Counted from the first letter of the stretch, positions 1 through 8,854 are shown. The stretch is DNA of 64,000 nt from RGIG9041 sp045612565 (GCA_045612565.1 JAZKZG010000094.1:16994-80993), one strand, 5' to 3'. The notes: generated by a model from the sequence alone, not told the origin. Made by a program: numbers and translations.

Positions 1-515
1 ATCTGATTATGCGCTTCTTCGCGGTTTAGCAAAAAGTCGATTGTTTCGCGCACCTTTTTATCGTTTATCTGGCGGTAAAGATATTCATAAACTACTTTGG
101 CGCGTTGTTCGGATGCGATATTACTCAAAAGGTCGGCGCACAAATCTCCGGTTACTGTCACATAGTCGCCTGTCCATGAATACCCCGAAGCATTGATAAG
201 CCCTGGATTTAGACCAAGCAGTACGTGTGACTGAATTTCACCTGCAGGTACTCTGTCGGCACATACATCGTGACCGTTTAAGAGATTTATGGCTTGTGCT
301 ACCATTTCCATATGACCGAGTTCTTCCGCGGCAATATCCAAAAATAAGTCTTTTATCTCGGGGTCTTTAATTCTGAAACTTTGCGACATATACTGCATAG
401 CCGCCTTGAGTTCACCGTTACCGCCGCCAAGCTGTTCTTGTAAAAGTGCCGCATACTGCGGGTTTGGTTTTTCGATTTCAACAGGATGAAAAAGTTTTTT
501 TTCGTGTTTGAACAT
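1..515 (-). CDS. Manganese catalase (CotJC-like), C-terminus cut by window edge
   Basis: Translating the minus strand from the ATG at 513-515 gives a protein starting MFKHEKKLFHPVEIEKPNPQ, open to base 1. The segments AAEELGHMEM and REEAHN are the Glu/His metal-ligand helices of the ferritin-like manganese catalase family, which splits hydrogen peroxide with a dinuclear Mn centre; close relatives (CotJC) sit in spore coats. A ribosome site AGGAGG lies just upstream (about 522-527). About 171 residues are visible and the rest lies outside the window. It is divergent from an FAD/Rieske oxidoreductase, and the shared intergenic region carries inverted and direct repeats. Confidence 0.9.
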   Translation of the reverse strand, partial: MFKHEKKLFHPVEIEKPNPQYAALLQEQLGGGNGELKAAMQYMSQSFRIKDPEIKDLFLDIAAEELGHMEMVAQAINLLNGHDVCADRVPAGEIQSHVLLGLNPGLINASGYSWTGDYVTVTGDLCADLLSNIASEQRAKVVYEYLYRQINDKKVRETIDFLLNREEAHNQ

Positions 516-555
516 TTTGTTACCTCCTTATATATCCTATAAATATTTTTCTGTT

Positions 556-610
556 TTTTTGCAATTGTATTCATAGTTTTTATATGCATATTTTTCTGTA
601 ATTGCAAAAA
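556..610. promoter_or_regulatory. Inverted repeat in the divergent catalase/oxidoreductase promoter region
   Basis: TTTTTGCAATT at 556-566 is matched exactly by its reverse complement AATTGCAAAAA at 600-610. A 12-base direct repeat, ATATTTTTCTGT, occurs at 543-554 and 588-599. These lie between two divergent redox genes and could be regulator sites or an mRNA hairpin. I do not recognise them as a PerR or Fur box. Confidence 0.4.
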
Positions 611-637
611 CTAATTGTAATATACGGAGGAAATAAT

Positions 638-1945
638 ATGAAATCGATTTGGGAACAACAATCATCAAAACCTGAGTTCAAAACTCTTGACGGTGACAAG
701 AATACTGATATTTTAATAATCGGCGGAGGGATAGCAGGAATTTTATGTGCCCATAAGTTATCGAAATCGGGTGTCGAGTGCACAGTAGTTGAAGCAAATG
801 AAATATGCGGAGGCATAACTAAAAACACTACGGCGAAAATCACAGTCGGACACGGACTCATATATGATAAACTTATTAATCGCTTTGGACAACAAAATGC
901 GCAACTTTATCTTTCGGCACAGATGGATGCACTCAAAGAATATATCGCGTTATGCCGTGATATAGACTGCGATTTTCAAAACAAAGATTCGTATGTCTAT
1001 TCTCTTTATGACACAAACAAAATCGAAAAAGAAATAAAAGCACTTAATAAACTCGGTATAAAAGCCGAATTTTCGGATGCATACGAACTTCCGATTGCGG
1101 TTGCGGGTGCGGTACGTGTGAAAAATCAGGCACAGTTTAATCCGCTTAAGTTTTTGTATGCGGTTGCAAAAAAACTTCCGATATATGAACATACAAAGGT
1201 GATGGAATTAAAAGAGAACAAAGCATACACAAACCGTGGTGTTATCTCCTTTAAAAAATTAGTTGTTACAACTCATTTTCCTATTTTTAATAAGCACGGC
1301 GGATACTTCTTAAAACTCTACCAGCACCGTTCTTATGTTGTTGCGCTCAAAAGCGTACCGCAATTGAGCGGTATGTATGTTGATGAGTCTGATACGGGAC
1401 TTTCTTTCAGAAGTTTCGGCGATGTTTTGCTTTTGGGCGGCGGAGGTCACCGAACGGGCAAACAGGGCGGATGCTTTAGCGAACTGGAAGTATTTGCAAA
1501 AAAACATTATAACAATGCAAAAATTGTTGCAAAATGGGCAACACAGGACTGTATGACGCTGGATGGGGTGGCATATATAGGTCAGTATGCAAAATCAACT
1601 CCGAATGTGTATGTAGCAACTGGCTTTAATAAATGGGGAATGACCAATGCAATGGCGGCGTCAAATATTTTGTGCGACATTATTTGTGGCAGACAAAACC
1701 GATATGCAGATGTGTTTTTGCCTTCGCGGAGCATACTTCATCCGCAGTTGGCACTTAACGCCTTTGAATCGGTGATGGGAATTATAACTCCCACAGTACC
1801 ACGATGTCCGCACCTTGGCTGTGCTCTTAAATATAATCATGCCGAGCATACGTGGGATTGTTCCTGCCACGGCTCACGTTTTACAATAAACGGCAAACTT
1901 ATCGACAATCCCGCCACCGATGACCACAAAACAATAGGCAAATAA
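638..1945 (+). CDS. FAD-dependent oxidoreductase with C-terminal Rieske domain
   Basis: A 435-residue protein. The N-terminus has a dinucleotide-binding motif IIGGGIAG (about residues 27-34) of the DAO/glycine-oxidase superfamily. The C-terminus is a Rieske [2Fe-2S] domain: ligands C390 and H392 (CPHLGC) and C408 and H411 (CSCHGSRF), with C395 and C410 as the likely disulfide pair. The architecture resembles Bacillus YhfW-type proteins; substrate and electron acceptor are unknown. I chose the ATG at 638 because GGAGG sits at 626-630; an earlier in-frame ATG at 602 has no ribosome site. The stop runs directly into a bidirectional terminator shared with the convergent ABC operon. Confidence 0.88.
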   Translation: MKSIWEQQSSKPEFKTLDGDKNTDILIIGGGIAGILCAHKLSKSGVECTVVEANEICGGITKNTTAKITVGHGLIYDKLINRFGQQNAQLYLSAQMDALKEYIALCRDIDCDFQNKDSYVYSLYDTNKIEKEIKALNKLGIKAEFSDAYELPIAVAGAVRVKNQAQFNPLKFLYAVAKKLPIYEHTKVMELKENKAYTNRGVISFKKLVVTTHFPIFNKHGGYFLKLYQHRSYVVALKSVPQLSGMYVDESDTGLSFRSFGDVLLLGGGGHRTGKQGGCFSELEVFAKKHYNNAKIVAKWATQDCMTLDGVAYIGQYAKSTPNVYVATGFNKWGMTNAMAASNILCDIICGRQNRYADVFLPSRSILHPQLALNAFESVMGIITPTVPRCPHLGCALKYNHAEHTWDCSCHGSRFTINGKLIDNPATDDHKTIGK

Positions 1946-1969
1946 AAAAATCCCCGAGGGGATTTTTTT
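1944..1969. terminator. Bidirectional terminator between convergent genes
   Basis: ATCCC and GGGAT arms around a CGAG loop are flanked by an A run on the left and a T run on the right, so it works on both strands. It separates the oxidoreductase stop (1945) from the ABC-transporter stop (1968). Confidence 0.85.
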
Positions 1970-3746
1970 AATGGAATTGTGAATTATACAGCGAGTGGTA
2001 AAAACCGCCTTTTTGTATTAGTTGTTCGTGGTTTCCCTGTTCGATAATTGCACCGTCTTTTACCACAAGGATGGTATCGGCATTCTGAATTGTCGAAAGC
2101 CTGTGGGCAATTATAAAACAGGTCTTATTCTTCATAAGTTCGGTCATTGCGTTTTGTATTTGTATCTCGGTACGTGAGTCAACGTTTGAGGTTGCCTCGT
2201 CAAGAATGAGTATCGGTGCTTTTGACAAAAACGCACGTGCGATGGTTATAAGTTGTTTCTGACCTTTTGAAATGTTTACACCGTCATCCGAAAGTATGGT
2301 GTCATACCCGTCGGGAAGTGATTCGATATATGAGGCGATTTTTGCTGACTTTGCCGCCGCATAAACCTCCTCAGGCGTTGCATCTTGTCTGCCGTAAACG
2401 ATGTTATCGTAAATGCTACCGCAAAACAGCCAGGTATCCTGAAGTACCATATTAAACGCAAAGCGCAGGTCTTGTCGCTTTAATTCGACCGACGGAATTC
2501 CGTCTATCAGGATTTTTCCGCTCTGTGCATCATAAAAGCGCATAAGCAGATTTATTATTGTTGTTTTTCCTGCACCCGTGGGTCCGACTATAGCAACAGT
2601 CTGACCTTTATTTGCGGTTACCGAGACATTTTTGAGTATTGTTTTATCCTGTGTATATCCAAAAGTTATGTTTTCAAGGCAGACATCGCCGTTTACATTC
2701 TTTAACTCTTTTGCATCTTTGATATCTTCTTTTTCGGGTTGCTCGTCAAGTATTGCAAATACACGCTCCGCGGCAGAAAATGCCGACTGAAACTCGTGAA
2801 GGATATTCGAAAACTCGTTTATGGGACCTGCAAATTTTCGTGAGTACTGCACAAACTGAGCAACACCGCCAAGAGTTATAAAGAATACCGATGTTGCAAG
2901 TACGGTGCCGTTTTGTGAGAACATATAAAGTATTCCGCCGATGACGGCAACAAGTGTGAGCGAAATATTGTTTATAAGGTTTATGGTCGGGAAGAGCAGT
3001 GCGGCATTATATTCCGCTTTGTAAAATGCGTCCATTGCTTCGTCATTTATTTTGTTAAAGCGCGACGAGATTTCTTGTTGTTTTCCATAGGCAGAGATTG
3101 TACGCGAACCTGTAAGCATCTCTTCGGCAAAACCGTTAAGTTCACCGTATTTTTTGGCTCTTTTGCTAAAAAGAGGGCGCACTTTTTTTGAACGGTAGCG
3201 GGTAAACAGTATCGATACGGGAACGGTCAGCGCAAAAATGAGTATCATCGGCTTTGAAATCTGCCACATAAAAATAAGCGAACCCACAACGGTATAAATA
3301 CTTGTCATAACCTGTATGAGATCGTGTGAGAGGGTGCTGTTTATGGTGTCGATATCGTATGAAAGGTGGCTTATAATGTCACCTGTTGCGTGGGTGTCGA
3401 AATATCCCACAGGAAGTGTTGTCAGTTTTTCAAAAACCTGTTTGCGCATTTTGTATATGATACGTTGGCTCAGGTTTATCATAACAACCGAAAGAATGTA
3501 TGAAAGCAGTGCCGAAATCACATAACAGCCAATCATATATGCTATGTTTTTCCATACAGCATCAAAGTCAACACCGCCCTTAAATTCAATCGCATCAATT
3601 GCCGCACCCGAAAATCTGGGGCCAAGGAGTGACAGTTGGTTTGAACCGAGTGTTAAAATCAGCGCTGTAATAAACAACGGCCATTGTTCCACAACGTATT
3701 TACTCAGGCGCAAAAATATGCCTTTTTTAAACTTTTTCTTAGTCAA
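1968..3746 (-). CDS. Heterodimeric ABC exporter, subunit with the catalytically competent Walker B
   Basis: A half-transporter of about 593 residues: six-helix exporter membrane domain, then an ATPase. Walker A is GPTGAGKTT, Walker B is LILDEATS with the catalytic Glu, and the switch His is present (IIAHRLST). The signature motif is degenerate, ISKGQ instead of LSGGQ. I place the start at TTG 3744-3746: a strong GGGAGGTG site lies about 8 bases upstream, and this start overlaps the stop of the preceding subunit, suggesting translational coupling. An ATG at 3773 is the alternative. It pairs with the 3739-5457 subunit; the motifs say it supplies the working Walker A/B site. The substrate is unknown, plausibly a drug or peptide. 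Confidence 0.9.
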   Translation of the reverse strand: MTKKKFKKGIFLRLSKYVVEQWPLFITALILTLGSNQLSLLGPRFSGAAIDAIEFKGGVDFDAVWKNIAYMIGCYVISALLSYILSVVMINLSQRIIYKMRKQVFEKLTTLPVGYFDTHATGDIISHLSYDIDTINSTLSHDLIQVMTSIYTVVGSLIFMWQISKPMILIFALTVPVSILFTRYRSKKVRPLFSKRAKKYGELNGFAEEMLTGSRTISAYGKQQEISSRFNKINDEAMDAFYKAEYNAALLFPTINLINNISLTLVAVIGGILYMFSQNGTVLATSVFFITLGGVAQFVQYSRKFAGPINEFSNILHEFQSAFSAAERVFAILDEQPEKEDIKDAKELKNVNGDVCLENITFGYTQDKTILKNVSVTANKGQTVAIVGPTGAGKTTIINLLMRFYDAQSGKILIDGIPSVELKRQDLRFAFNMVLQDTWLFCGSIYDNIVYGRQDATPEEVYAAAKSAKIASYIESLPDGYDTILSDDGVNISKGQKQLITIARAFLSKAPILILDEATSNVDSRTEIQIQNAMTELMKNKTCFIIAHRLSTIQNADTILVVKDGAIIEQGNHEQLIQKGGFYHSLYNSQFH

Positions 3747-5457
3747 GGAAAGCACCTCCCATCTGTGAGTCACTTATCTCTTTGTATTCGGTACAGTTTG
3801 TAAGAAGGTGTTCGTGTTTTCCATAGCCGATTATTTCGCCGTCTTCGATAACGAGTATCAGGTCGCAGTTTTTAACTGAACTGACGCGCTGTGCAACGGT
3901 AATAACGGTGGAATGCGGGAGTGACGTCGAAAGTGCAGTGCGCAGATTTGCGTCGGTTTTATAGTCGAGCGCCGATGACGAGTCGTCGAGTATGAGTATT
4001 TCGGGTTGTCCTGCGATTGCACGTGTGATTAAAAGTCGCTGACGCTGACCACCCGAGAGATTGGTGCCTCCCGATGATACGCTGTGGGCATATCCGTCAG
4101 TAAATGACGAAATAAAATCGTGTGCCTGTGCAATCTTTGCTGCGCTTATAATGGTTTGTGTAGAAATGTCGCGTCCGAAACGGATATTTTCTTCTATTGT
4201 GTCAGCATAAATAAAATCATTCTGAAAAACAACACCGAACATATCGGTCAGCGTATCGCGGTCATATGAGCGTATGTCTTTGCCGTTTATACGGATAACA
4301 CCGCTGTCTGCGTCATAAAAACGCATAAGCAATCGCAGAATTGTCGATTTGCCGCTTCCCGTGGCACCGATAATGCCTAGTGTCTGTCCTTTTTTTAACT
4401 CAAACGATATATCTTTTAAGTTGTTTTTCTTTCCGAGATACGAAAAGTTTACGTTTTTAAAACTGATATGTACCGACGCATCGCCTTTGCCGTCGTCCTC
4501 AACGTCAACAAGTTCGCTTTTTTGTTCCATAACCTGCGAGATGCGTTTTGCAGATGCGGCACACTTTGTGTACATGACAAACATACGCGACAGCGACATC
4601 ATTGCCATCGATATAAGTGTAAAATACTGCATAAATGCAATAACGGTTGACGAGGAAGACTGATTACGTGCTACAAAATATGCACTGACTGCAACAACCG
4701 CAACAATGCCCAGATTCATAAGCAGTGTCATAATAGGGTTTACCACACCCATAATTATTCCCGCTCGGCTTTCGTTTTTTCTGAGCGTAAGATTGGCGCG
4801 GTCATAACGCGCGTTTTCATAATCCACCTTTGATAGTGCTTTTATAACACGGATGCCCTGCGCGTCTTCGCGCACAACGCGTACCATTCCGTCGACCGAC
4901 TGTTGCACCTTTGAATAGAGCGGCACACCCATTCGTGATATGCTGTATACAACCGCAAAAATAAGCGGTAGCATTGCAATCATAACAAGCGCCAGTTTTT
5001 TGTCCATAGCCATTGTGATGATTGTTCCGCCAAGCAAAAGTATCGGCGCACGTATGCCCATTCTCTGCATCATTCCTATAAAGTTCTGCACATTGTATGT
5101 ATCAGAAGTTATTCGCGATTCGAGTGACGGAATGGTAAATTCATCGGTGCTTCTTGCCGATAAATTAAGTGTTTTCAAAAACAGATTTTTTCGCATCTGT
5201 GTCGAAAATCTCATTGTTGTTTTTGCTGCCATTCTGTTGGCAATTATATTTCCAAGACAGGCAATAACAGCGCAGACTGTCATTAAACCGCCAAAAAATA
5301 TAATCTTTTTTACATCATTTGCTTGTATGACATTGTCAAGTATGTAACTCAGCAAAAAAGGAATTATAAGTTCCGCGACTGTGCCGAGCATCTTTATGCT
5401 TGTTCCCGCTATAATTCGTTTTGTCAGCGGTTTTATGTATGAAAAAACCCACTTCAT
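3739..5457 (-). CDS. Heterodimeric ABC exporter, subunit with degenerate Walker B
   Basis: A 572-residue half-transporter: exporter-type membrane domain, then an ATPase with Walker A GATGSGKST and a canonical signature LSGGQRQR. Walker B reads LILDDSSS, with Asp where the catalytic Glu belongs, and the switch His is Gln (VAQRVSSV). The same two changes characterise the degenerate-site subunit of heterodimeric type IV exporters such as TM287/288. Its start overlaps the marR stop by four bases (5454-5457), and its end overlaps the second subunit, so the three genes form one operon. Confidence 0.92.
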   Translation of the reverse strand: MKWVFSYIKPLTKRIIAGTSIKMLGTVAELIIPFLLSYILDNVIQANDVKKIIFFGGLMTVCAVIACLGNIIANRMAAKTTMRFSTQMRKNLFLKTLNLSARSTDEFTIPSLESRITSDTYNVQNFIGMMQRMGIRAPILLLGGTIITMAMDKKLALVMIAMLPLIFAVVYSISRMGVPLYSKVQQSVDGMVRVVREDAQGIRVIKALSKVDYENARYDRANLTLRKNESRAGIIMGVVNPIMTLLMNLGIVAVVAVSAYFVARNQSSSSTVIAFMQYFTLISMAMMSLSRMFVMYTKCAASAKRISQVMEQKSELVDVEDDGKGDASVHISFKNVNFSYLGKKNNLKDISFELKKGQTLGIIGATGSGKSTILRLLMRFYDADSGVIRINGKDIRSYDRDTLTDMFGVVFQNDFIYADTIEENIRFGRDISTQTIISAAKIAQAHDFISSFTDGYAHSVSSGGTNLSGGQRQRLLITRAIAGQPEILILDDSSSALDYKTDANLRTALSTSLPHSTVITVAQRVSSVKNCDLILVIEDGEIIGYGKHEHLLTNCTEYKEISDSQMGGAFLD

Positions 5458-5894
5458 TTGTTTTCCTCTTGATTTTCAATAATTTCTCTTGCACGGTCTT
5501 GCATCCGTTTTAAAACCGAATCGAATATGTCGAGTTCATCCTGCGGTATATCTTCCGATAAAAGTTGCATCCATTCTGACGATGCTTTTTTTATATCCGG
5601 TACAACACCGAGCATTTTTTCGGACGGATAGACCGAAAACTGACGTTTGTCATTCGGCAGAGGTTTTCTTAAAATATACCCTTTTTCTTCAAGGTAATTA
5701 AGATTTCTTGTAACGGTACTTTTGTTGATGCAAAGTTCTTTTGCAAGTTGCTCTTGTGAGCGTCCGGGCTCACGGCAGATTGCAAGGGCAAAAGCATAGT
5801 GAGAACTTTGCAGCTCTTCGGCACATACTTTGCTGTGCCTGTAAATTGCTTGTGAACGGCTGATGTTATTTAACATCTTCATAAATTTTGACAT
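5454..5894 (-). CDS. MarR-family transcriptional regulator
   Basis: 146 residues from ATG 5892-5894, starting MSKFMKMLNNISRSQ. The central winged helix-turn-helix is clear (REPGRSQEQLAKEL, then INKSTVTRNLNYLEEKG) with the wing region LPNDKRQFSVYP. MarR proteins bind palindromes near their own promoter and are released by small ligands. It is first in an operon with the two ABC exporter subunits, a typical efflux-control arrangement. The promoter at 5942-5970 has an inverted repeat immediately downstream (5911-5941), which fits autorepression. An upstream in-frame ATG at 5939 lies between the promoter and the operator and lacks a ribosome site. Confidence 0.9.
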   Translation of the reverse strand: MSKFMKMLNNISRSQAIYRHSKVCAEELQSSHYAFALAICREPGRSQEQLAKELCINKSTVTRNLNYLEEKGYILRKPLPNDKRQFSVYPSEKMLGVVPDIKKASSEWMQLLSEDIPQDELDIFDSVLKRMQDRAREIIENQEENK

Positions 5895-5910
5895 ATTATA
5901 CTCCAAAAAT

Positions 5911-5941
5911 AGTTGCACACGCAACAGTTTCGTATGCAACT
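5911..5941. promoter_or_regulatory. Probable MarR operator
   Basis: AGTTGC (5911-5916) and GCAACT (5936-5941) form an outer inverted repeat. GTTGC (5912-5916) and GCAAC (5921-5925) form a tighter one. The site sits between the -10 box and the start codon of marR, where a bound repressor would block transcription. Confidence 0.6.
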
Positions 5942-5970
5942 ATTTTAACAAACACTTTAGAGTATGTCAA
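5942..5970 (-). promoter_or_regulatory. marR-ABC exporter promoter
   Basis: On the minus strand a -35 TTGACA (5965-5970) and a -10 TAAAAT (5942-5947) are 17 bases apart. The -35 is back-to-back with that of the divergent nitroreductase promoter. Confidence 0.8.
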
Positions 5971-5972
5971 CA

Positions 5973-6001
5973 TTGACAAAAAGTTTATCAAAAAATATAA
6001 T
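5973..6001 (+). promoter_or_regulatory. Nitroreductase operon promoter
   Basis: A full-consensus vegetative promoter: TTGACA at 5973-5978, a 17-base spacer, TATAAT at 5996-6001. A GGAGG ribosome site and ATG follow at 6027. Confidence 0.85.
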
Positions 6002-6026
6002 AAAATAAAAAAGTATTGGAGGCATT

Positions 6027-6554
6027 ATGAATTTTACTGAAATTGCAAATAAAAGACAGTCTTGCCGCGCTTATGACACCAACCGTGCGGTAGAAAAAGA
6101 AAAAATCAACGCAATACTCGAATCGGCACGTCTTGCTCCTTCTGCCTGTAACGGTCAGCCGTATTACATCACTGTGTGTCATGGTGATGTTGCAAAAAAG
6201 GTTGCAAAAGCAACCGAAGGTGTGGGTATCAACAAATTTGCCGCTGATGCTCCCGTACTTATGGTCATTTCCGAAAAACCGTATAATTCCACCGCCGCTC
6301 TCGGCGCACGTCTTAAAAAGAACGATTACCGCTCAATCGATATCGGTATCGTTGCGGCATACATCACCGCCGAAGCAACTGCACAAGGTCTGGGCAGTTG
6401 TATTCTCGGTTGGCTCGATGATGCAAAAATCAGGGAGATTTGCGATATTGACGGTACAGTCCGCCTTGTTATAACCTTAGGCTATGAAAAGGACGGCACT
6501 CTTCGCTCCAAAAAGAGAAAGTCACTTGATGAACTGTCAAAAACAGTGAGGTAG
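6027..6554 (+). CDS. Nitroreductase-family flavoprotein
   Basis: 175 residues starting MNFTEIANKRQSCRAYDTNR. The N-terminal R-Q-S-C-R-A-Y segment matches the RxSxRxY-type FMN-binding start of nitroreductases, followed by ARLAPSACNGQPY (FMN contact) and QGLGSCILGWLDD. Proteins this short usually form FMN-binding dimers that use NAD(P)H to reduce nitro compounds or quinones; the physiological substrate is unknown. It is first in an operon with an SDR (3-base gap) and a rhodanese lipoprotein, and divergent from the marR-exporter operon, so both might respond to the same toxic compound. That link is inference. Confidence 0.9.
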   Translation: MNFTEIANKRQSCRAYDTNRAVEKEKINAILESARLAPSACNGQPYYITVCHGDVAKKVAKATEGVGINKFAADAPVLMVISEKPYNSTAALGARLKKNDYRSIDIGIVAAYITAEATAQGLGSCILGWLDDAKIREICDIDGTVRLVITLGYEKDGTLRSKKRKSLDELSKTVR

Positions 6555-6557
6555 AAT

Positions 6558-7268
6558 ATGTTTGATTTTAAAGATAAAGTAGCGGTTGTAACGGGCGGTG
6601 CAAGAGGCATCGGCAAGTGCATCCGTGAGCAGTTTGAACGTGCGGGAGCCACCGTTTATGTTATTGACCTGCTCGATAATGATTGTTTTGTGGGCGACCT
6701 TTCGGATAAATCCACCCTCGAGCGCTTTGCCAAAAAAGTAATTGATGAAAACGGCAAAATCGACTATCTTATCAATAATGCCGCACCAAAATGCGTTGGT
6801 ATAAAAAGCGGCACCTACGATGAATTTGAATACGCGATGAGCGTGGGTGTGACCGCTCCGTTTTACCTTTCAAAACTGTTTGCGCCGTATTTTTCAAAGG
6901 GCGCAAGTATTGTTAATATTTCGTCATCGCGCGACAGAATGAGCCAACCGCAGACTGAGAGTTATACTGCGGCAAAAGGCGGTATCTCGGCGCTTACCCA
7001 TGCACTTGCGGTAAGCCTTGCGGGAAAAGTGCGTGTTAACTCAATCTCGCCCGGCTGGATTGACAATAACTATACAGTCTACGAGGGCGCCGATGCCGTG
7101 CAACAGCCTGTCGGCAGAGTGGGAAATCCACTGGATATCGCAAACGCGGTAATGTATCTTTGCTCAGATATGTCGGGCTTTATCACAGGCGAGGATATCT
7201 GCATTGACGGTGGAATGACAAAGCAGATGATTTATCACGCTGACCACGGATGGAAACTAATGCTATGA
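6558..7268 (+). CDS. Short-chain dehydrogenase/reductase (SDR)
   Basis: 236 residues with a classical SDR layout: cofactor motif TGGARGIG near the N-terminus, the structural NNA (YLINNAAP), the catalytic Ser in NISSSRDR, the YTAAKGG active-site Tyr-Lys, and a C-terminal GEDICIDGGMT typical of FabG-like members. The substrate cannot be told. It starts three bases after the nitroreductase stop, and its stop overlaps the ATG of the rhodanese gene (ATGA at 7265-7268), so the three are co-transcribed. Confidence 0.9.
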   Translation: MFDFKDKVAVVTGGARGIGKCIREQFERAGATVYVIDLLDNDCFVGDLSDKSTLERFAKKVIDENGKIDYLINNAAPKCVGIKSGTYDEFEYAMSVGVTAPFYLSKLFAPYFSKGASIVNISSSRDRMSQPQTESYTAAKGGISALTHALAVSLAGKVRVNSISPGWIDNNYTVYEGADAVQQPVGRVGNPLDIANAVMYLCSDMSGFITGEDICIDGGMTKQMIYHADHGWKLML

Positions 7269-7660
7269 GATTTTTAAAAGGATTGATTATAATGTTTATG
7301 TTATTTAATTTAACTGCTTGTCATAACGATTTTGACAGAACTTTTGTTGACGGTTATTGGCAAATTTCTGCCGAGGAAGCTCATATGATTATGTCGACAA
7401 AAGAGGAATATGCAATAGTAGACGCCCGTACTCAAGAGGAGTATGACGAGGGTCATATAGAAGGCGCGATTATGATTCCTGAATACGAAATCGGCACTCG
7501 TGCCGAAAAAGAACTTTTAGACAAAGAACAGTTAATACTCGTTTATTGCCGAAGCGGCAGACGAAGTAAAATTGCATCAAAAGCACTTGCAGAGTTGGGC
7601 TATACCAATGTGTACGAATTCGGCGGAATAATCGACTGGCCGTATGATATTGTAAAATAA
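7265..7660 (+). CDS. Rhodanese-domain lipoprotein
   Basis: 132 residues. The N-terminus MRFLKGLIIMFMLFNLTAC is a lipoprotein signal peptide with lipobox LTAC (Cys19), so the protein should be tethered outside the membrane. A single rhodanese domain follows, with the persulfide-carrying Cys95 in VYCRSGRRS. Members move sulfane sulfur to acceptors such as cyanide or thiols. I chose ATG 7265 because it overlaps the SDR stop; an ATG at 7250 would add five residues before the signal peptide. Terminator follows at 7671. Confidence 0.85.
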   Translation: MRFLKGLIIMFMLFNLTACHNDFDRTFVDGYWQISAEEAHMIMSTKEEYAIVDARTQEEYDEGHIEGAIMIPEYEIGTRAEKELLDKEQLILVYCRSGRRSKIASKALAELGYTNVYEFGGIIDWPYDIVK

Positions 7661-7670
7661 TAGCAAATGA

Positions 7671-7699
7671 AAAAGCAGTCCCGATGGACTGCTTTTTGT
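7671..7699 (+). terminator. Rho-independent terminator
   Basis: Stem AAAAGCAGTCC / GGACTGCTTTT with a four-base loop, then a T-rich tail. It closes the nitroreductase operon. Confidence 0.85.
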
Positions 7700-7715
7700 T
7701 TTAACAACTTATTTT

Positions 7716-8795
7716 TTAACTGATTGTTGATATCAGAGCCTTTTTTTGATTTTTTACATCATACATATTAAAATCAGCTCGTCTGATAACATCTTCGGCA
7801 CAATCATTTTTTTCATACTTGGAATATCCGATAGAAACAGTTAATTGGTAGTATTCATTTTTAAAATTGTCTGCAATAGTTTTTTCAAAACGTGTCAGCA
7901 GATTTTCCACGTTGGCATTTTTTCTTAAAATTATTGCAAATTCGTCGCCGCCGATTCGGTAGCACTGACCGTAATTGCTGAAAATTGATTTGATGATACG
8001 TGAGATAATAACCAGACATTTATCTCCGTATGGATGACCGTAGGTGTCATTAATGTATTTAAAATCATCTATATCCAGAATTATTACCGTTTGGTTTACT
8101 TTAAATTCTTTTATTTTTTTGATATATGTTCCCTGGTTAAGAACACCTGTGAGTTTGTCAAAAAGATTTGTAAATTCAAGGTTATATGCATAATATATAC
8201 ACAAACAAAAAACGACAGTTATTCTTGTTGTGTATACTTCCTCTTTAAAAATTTGAATTGAACATGATAAAAGAAAACACAAACTCAATAAATAGGCAAA
8301 AATCTTGTGCTGTAAAAATCCTTTACGTGAATATCGCAGTGTTTCGTAAAGTAAATATATCACTGCAAAGAAATATGAAATTATATATACGAAAAACAAG
8401 CTGCCGCGATGATAATTATTTTGTGCATCTATATAGAATAACTTGTTTGATACAATCAAAATATGATAGATAAGCACATAGGCACCGATGCCGATAGCGG
8501 CTTGTTTTAAACGGTGAAATCTTGCAATGGTCATTGCAAAAAACACAATCAGAATCGGTGTAAGAAGAAACCCGAAATAATTTGATAAAAAGTTAATGGG
8601 TTTAAATTCAGATGCACAACCGTTTGAAAATATAGACATTACTTCACAAATTGTTACGAAAACCGAACCCAAAAAAACGACGATAAAACCTTTTTTGTGC
8701 GCGGGTAAAATATATTCGTTTGTAACGGTTAAAAACAGCATACATAAAACCGTCATGAAAAGAATGGGGAGTGTATACAGGTATTGGGTTATCAT
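7716..8795 (-). CDS. Membrane-anchored diguanylate cyclase (GGDEF)
   Basis: 359 residues. Roughly residues 1-205 hold about seven hydrophobic segments forming an integral-membrane sensor of no family I can name, followed by a GGDEF domain from about 210. The active-site GGDEF is intact at 282-286 (YRIGGDEFAII), so it should make cyclic di-GMP from GTP. The RxxD inhibitory site expected five residues before GGDEF is absent, suggesting no product inhibition. The ATG at 8795 is preceded by AGGAGA. It is a single gene without a c-di-GMP receptor beside it. A second GGDEF protein lies at 39533. Confidence 0.92.
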   Translation of the reverse strand: MITQYLYTLPILFMTVLCMLFLTVTNEYILPAHKKGFIVVFLGSVFVTICEVMSIFSNGCASEFKPINFLSNYFGFLLTPILIVFFAMTIARFHRLKQAAIGIGAYVLIYHILIVSNKLFYIDAQNNYHRGSLFFVYIISYFFAVIYLLYETLRYSRKGFLQHKIFAYLLSLCFLLSCSIQIFKEEVYTTRITVVFCLCIYYAYNLEFTNLFDKLTGVLNQGTYIKKIKEFKVNQTVIILDIDDFKYINDTYGHPYGDKCLVIISRIIKSIFSNYGQCYRIGGDEFAIILRKNANVENLLTRFEKTIADNFKNEYYQLTVSIGYSKYEKNDCAEDVIRRADFNMYDVKNQKKALISTIS

Positions 8796-8854
8796 TTAAT
8801 TCTCCTGGTATATTTAACGTCTTAATAACATTTAGTCTGTTCAAATTAAAAGAA

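Noticed and set aside
602..637. Longer start for the FAD/Rieske protein at ATG 602
   Set aside because: No ribosome site before 602, whereas GGAGG precedes 638; the extra residues do not match the family start.
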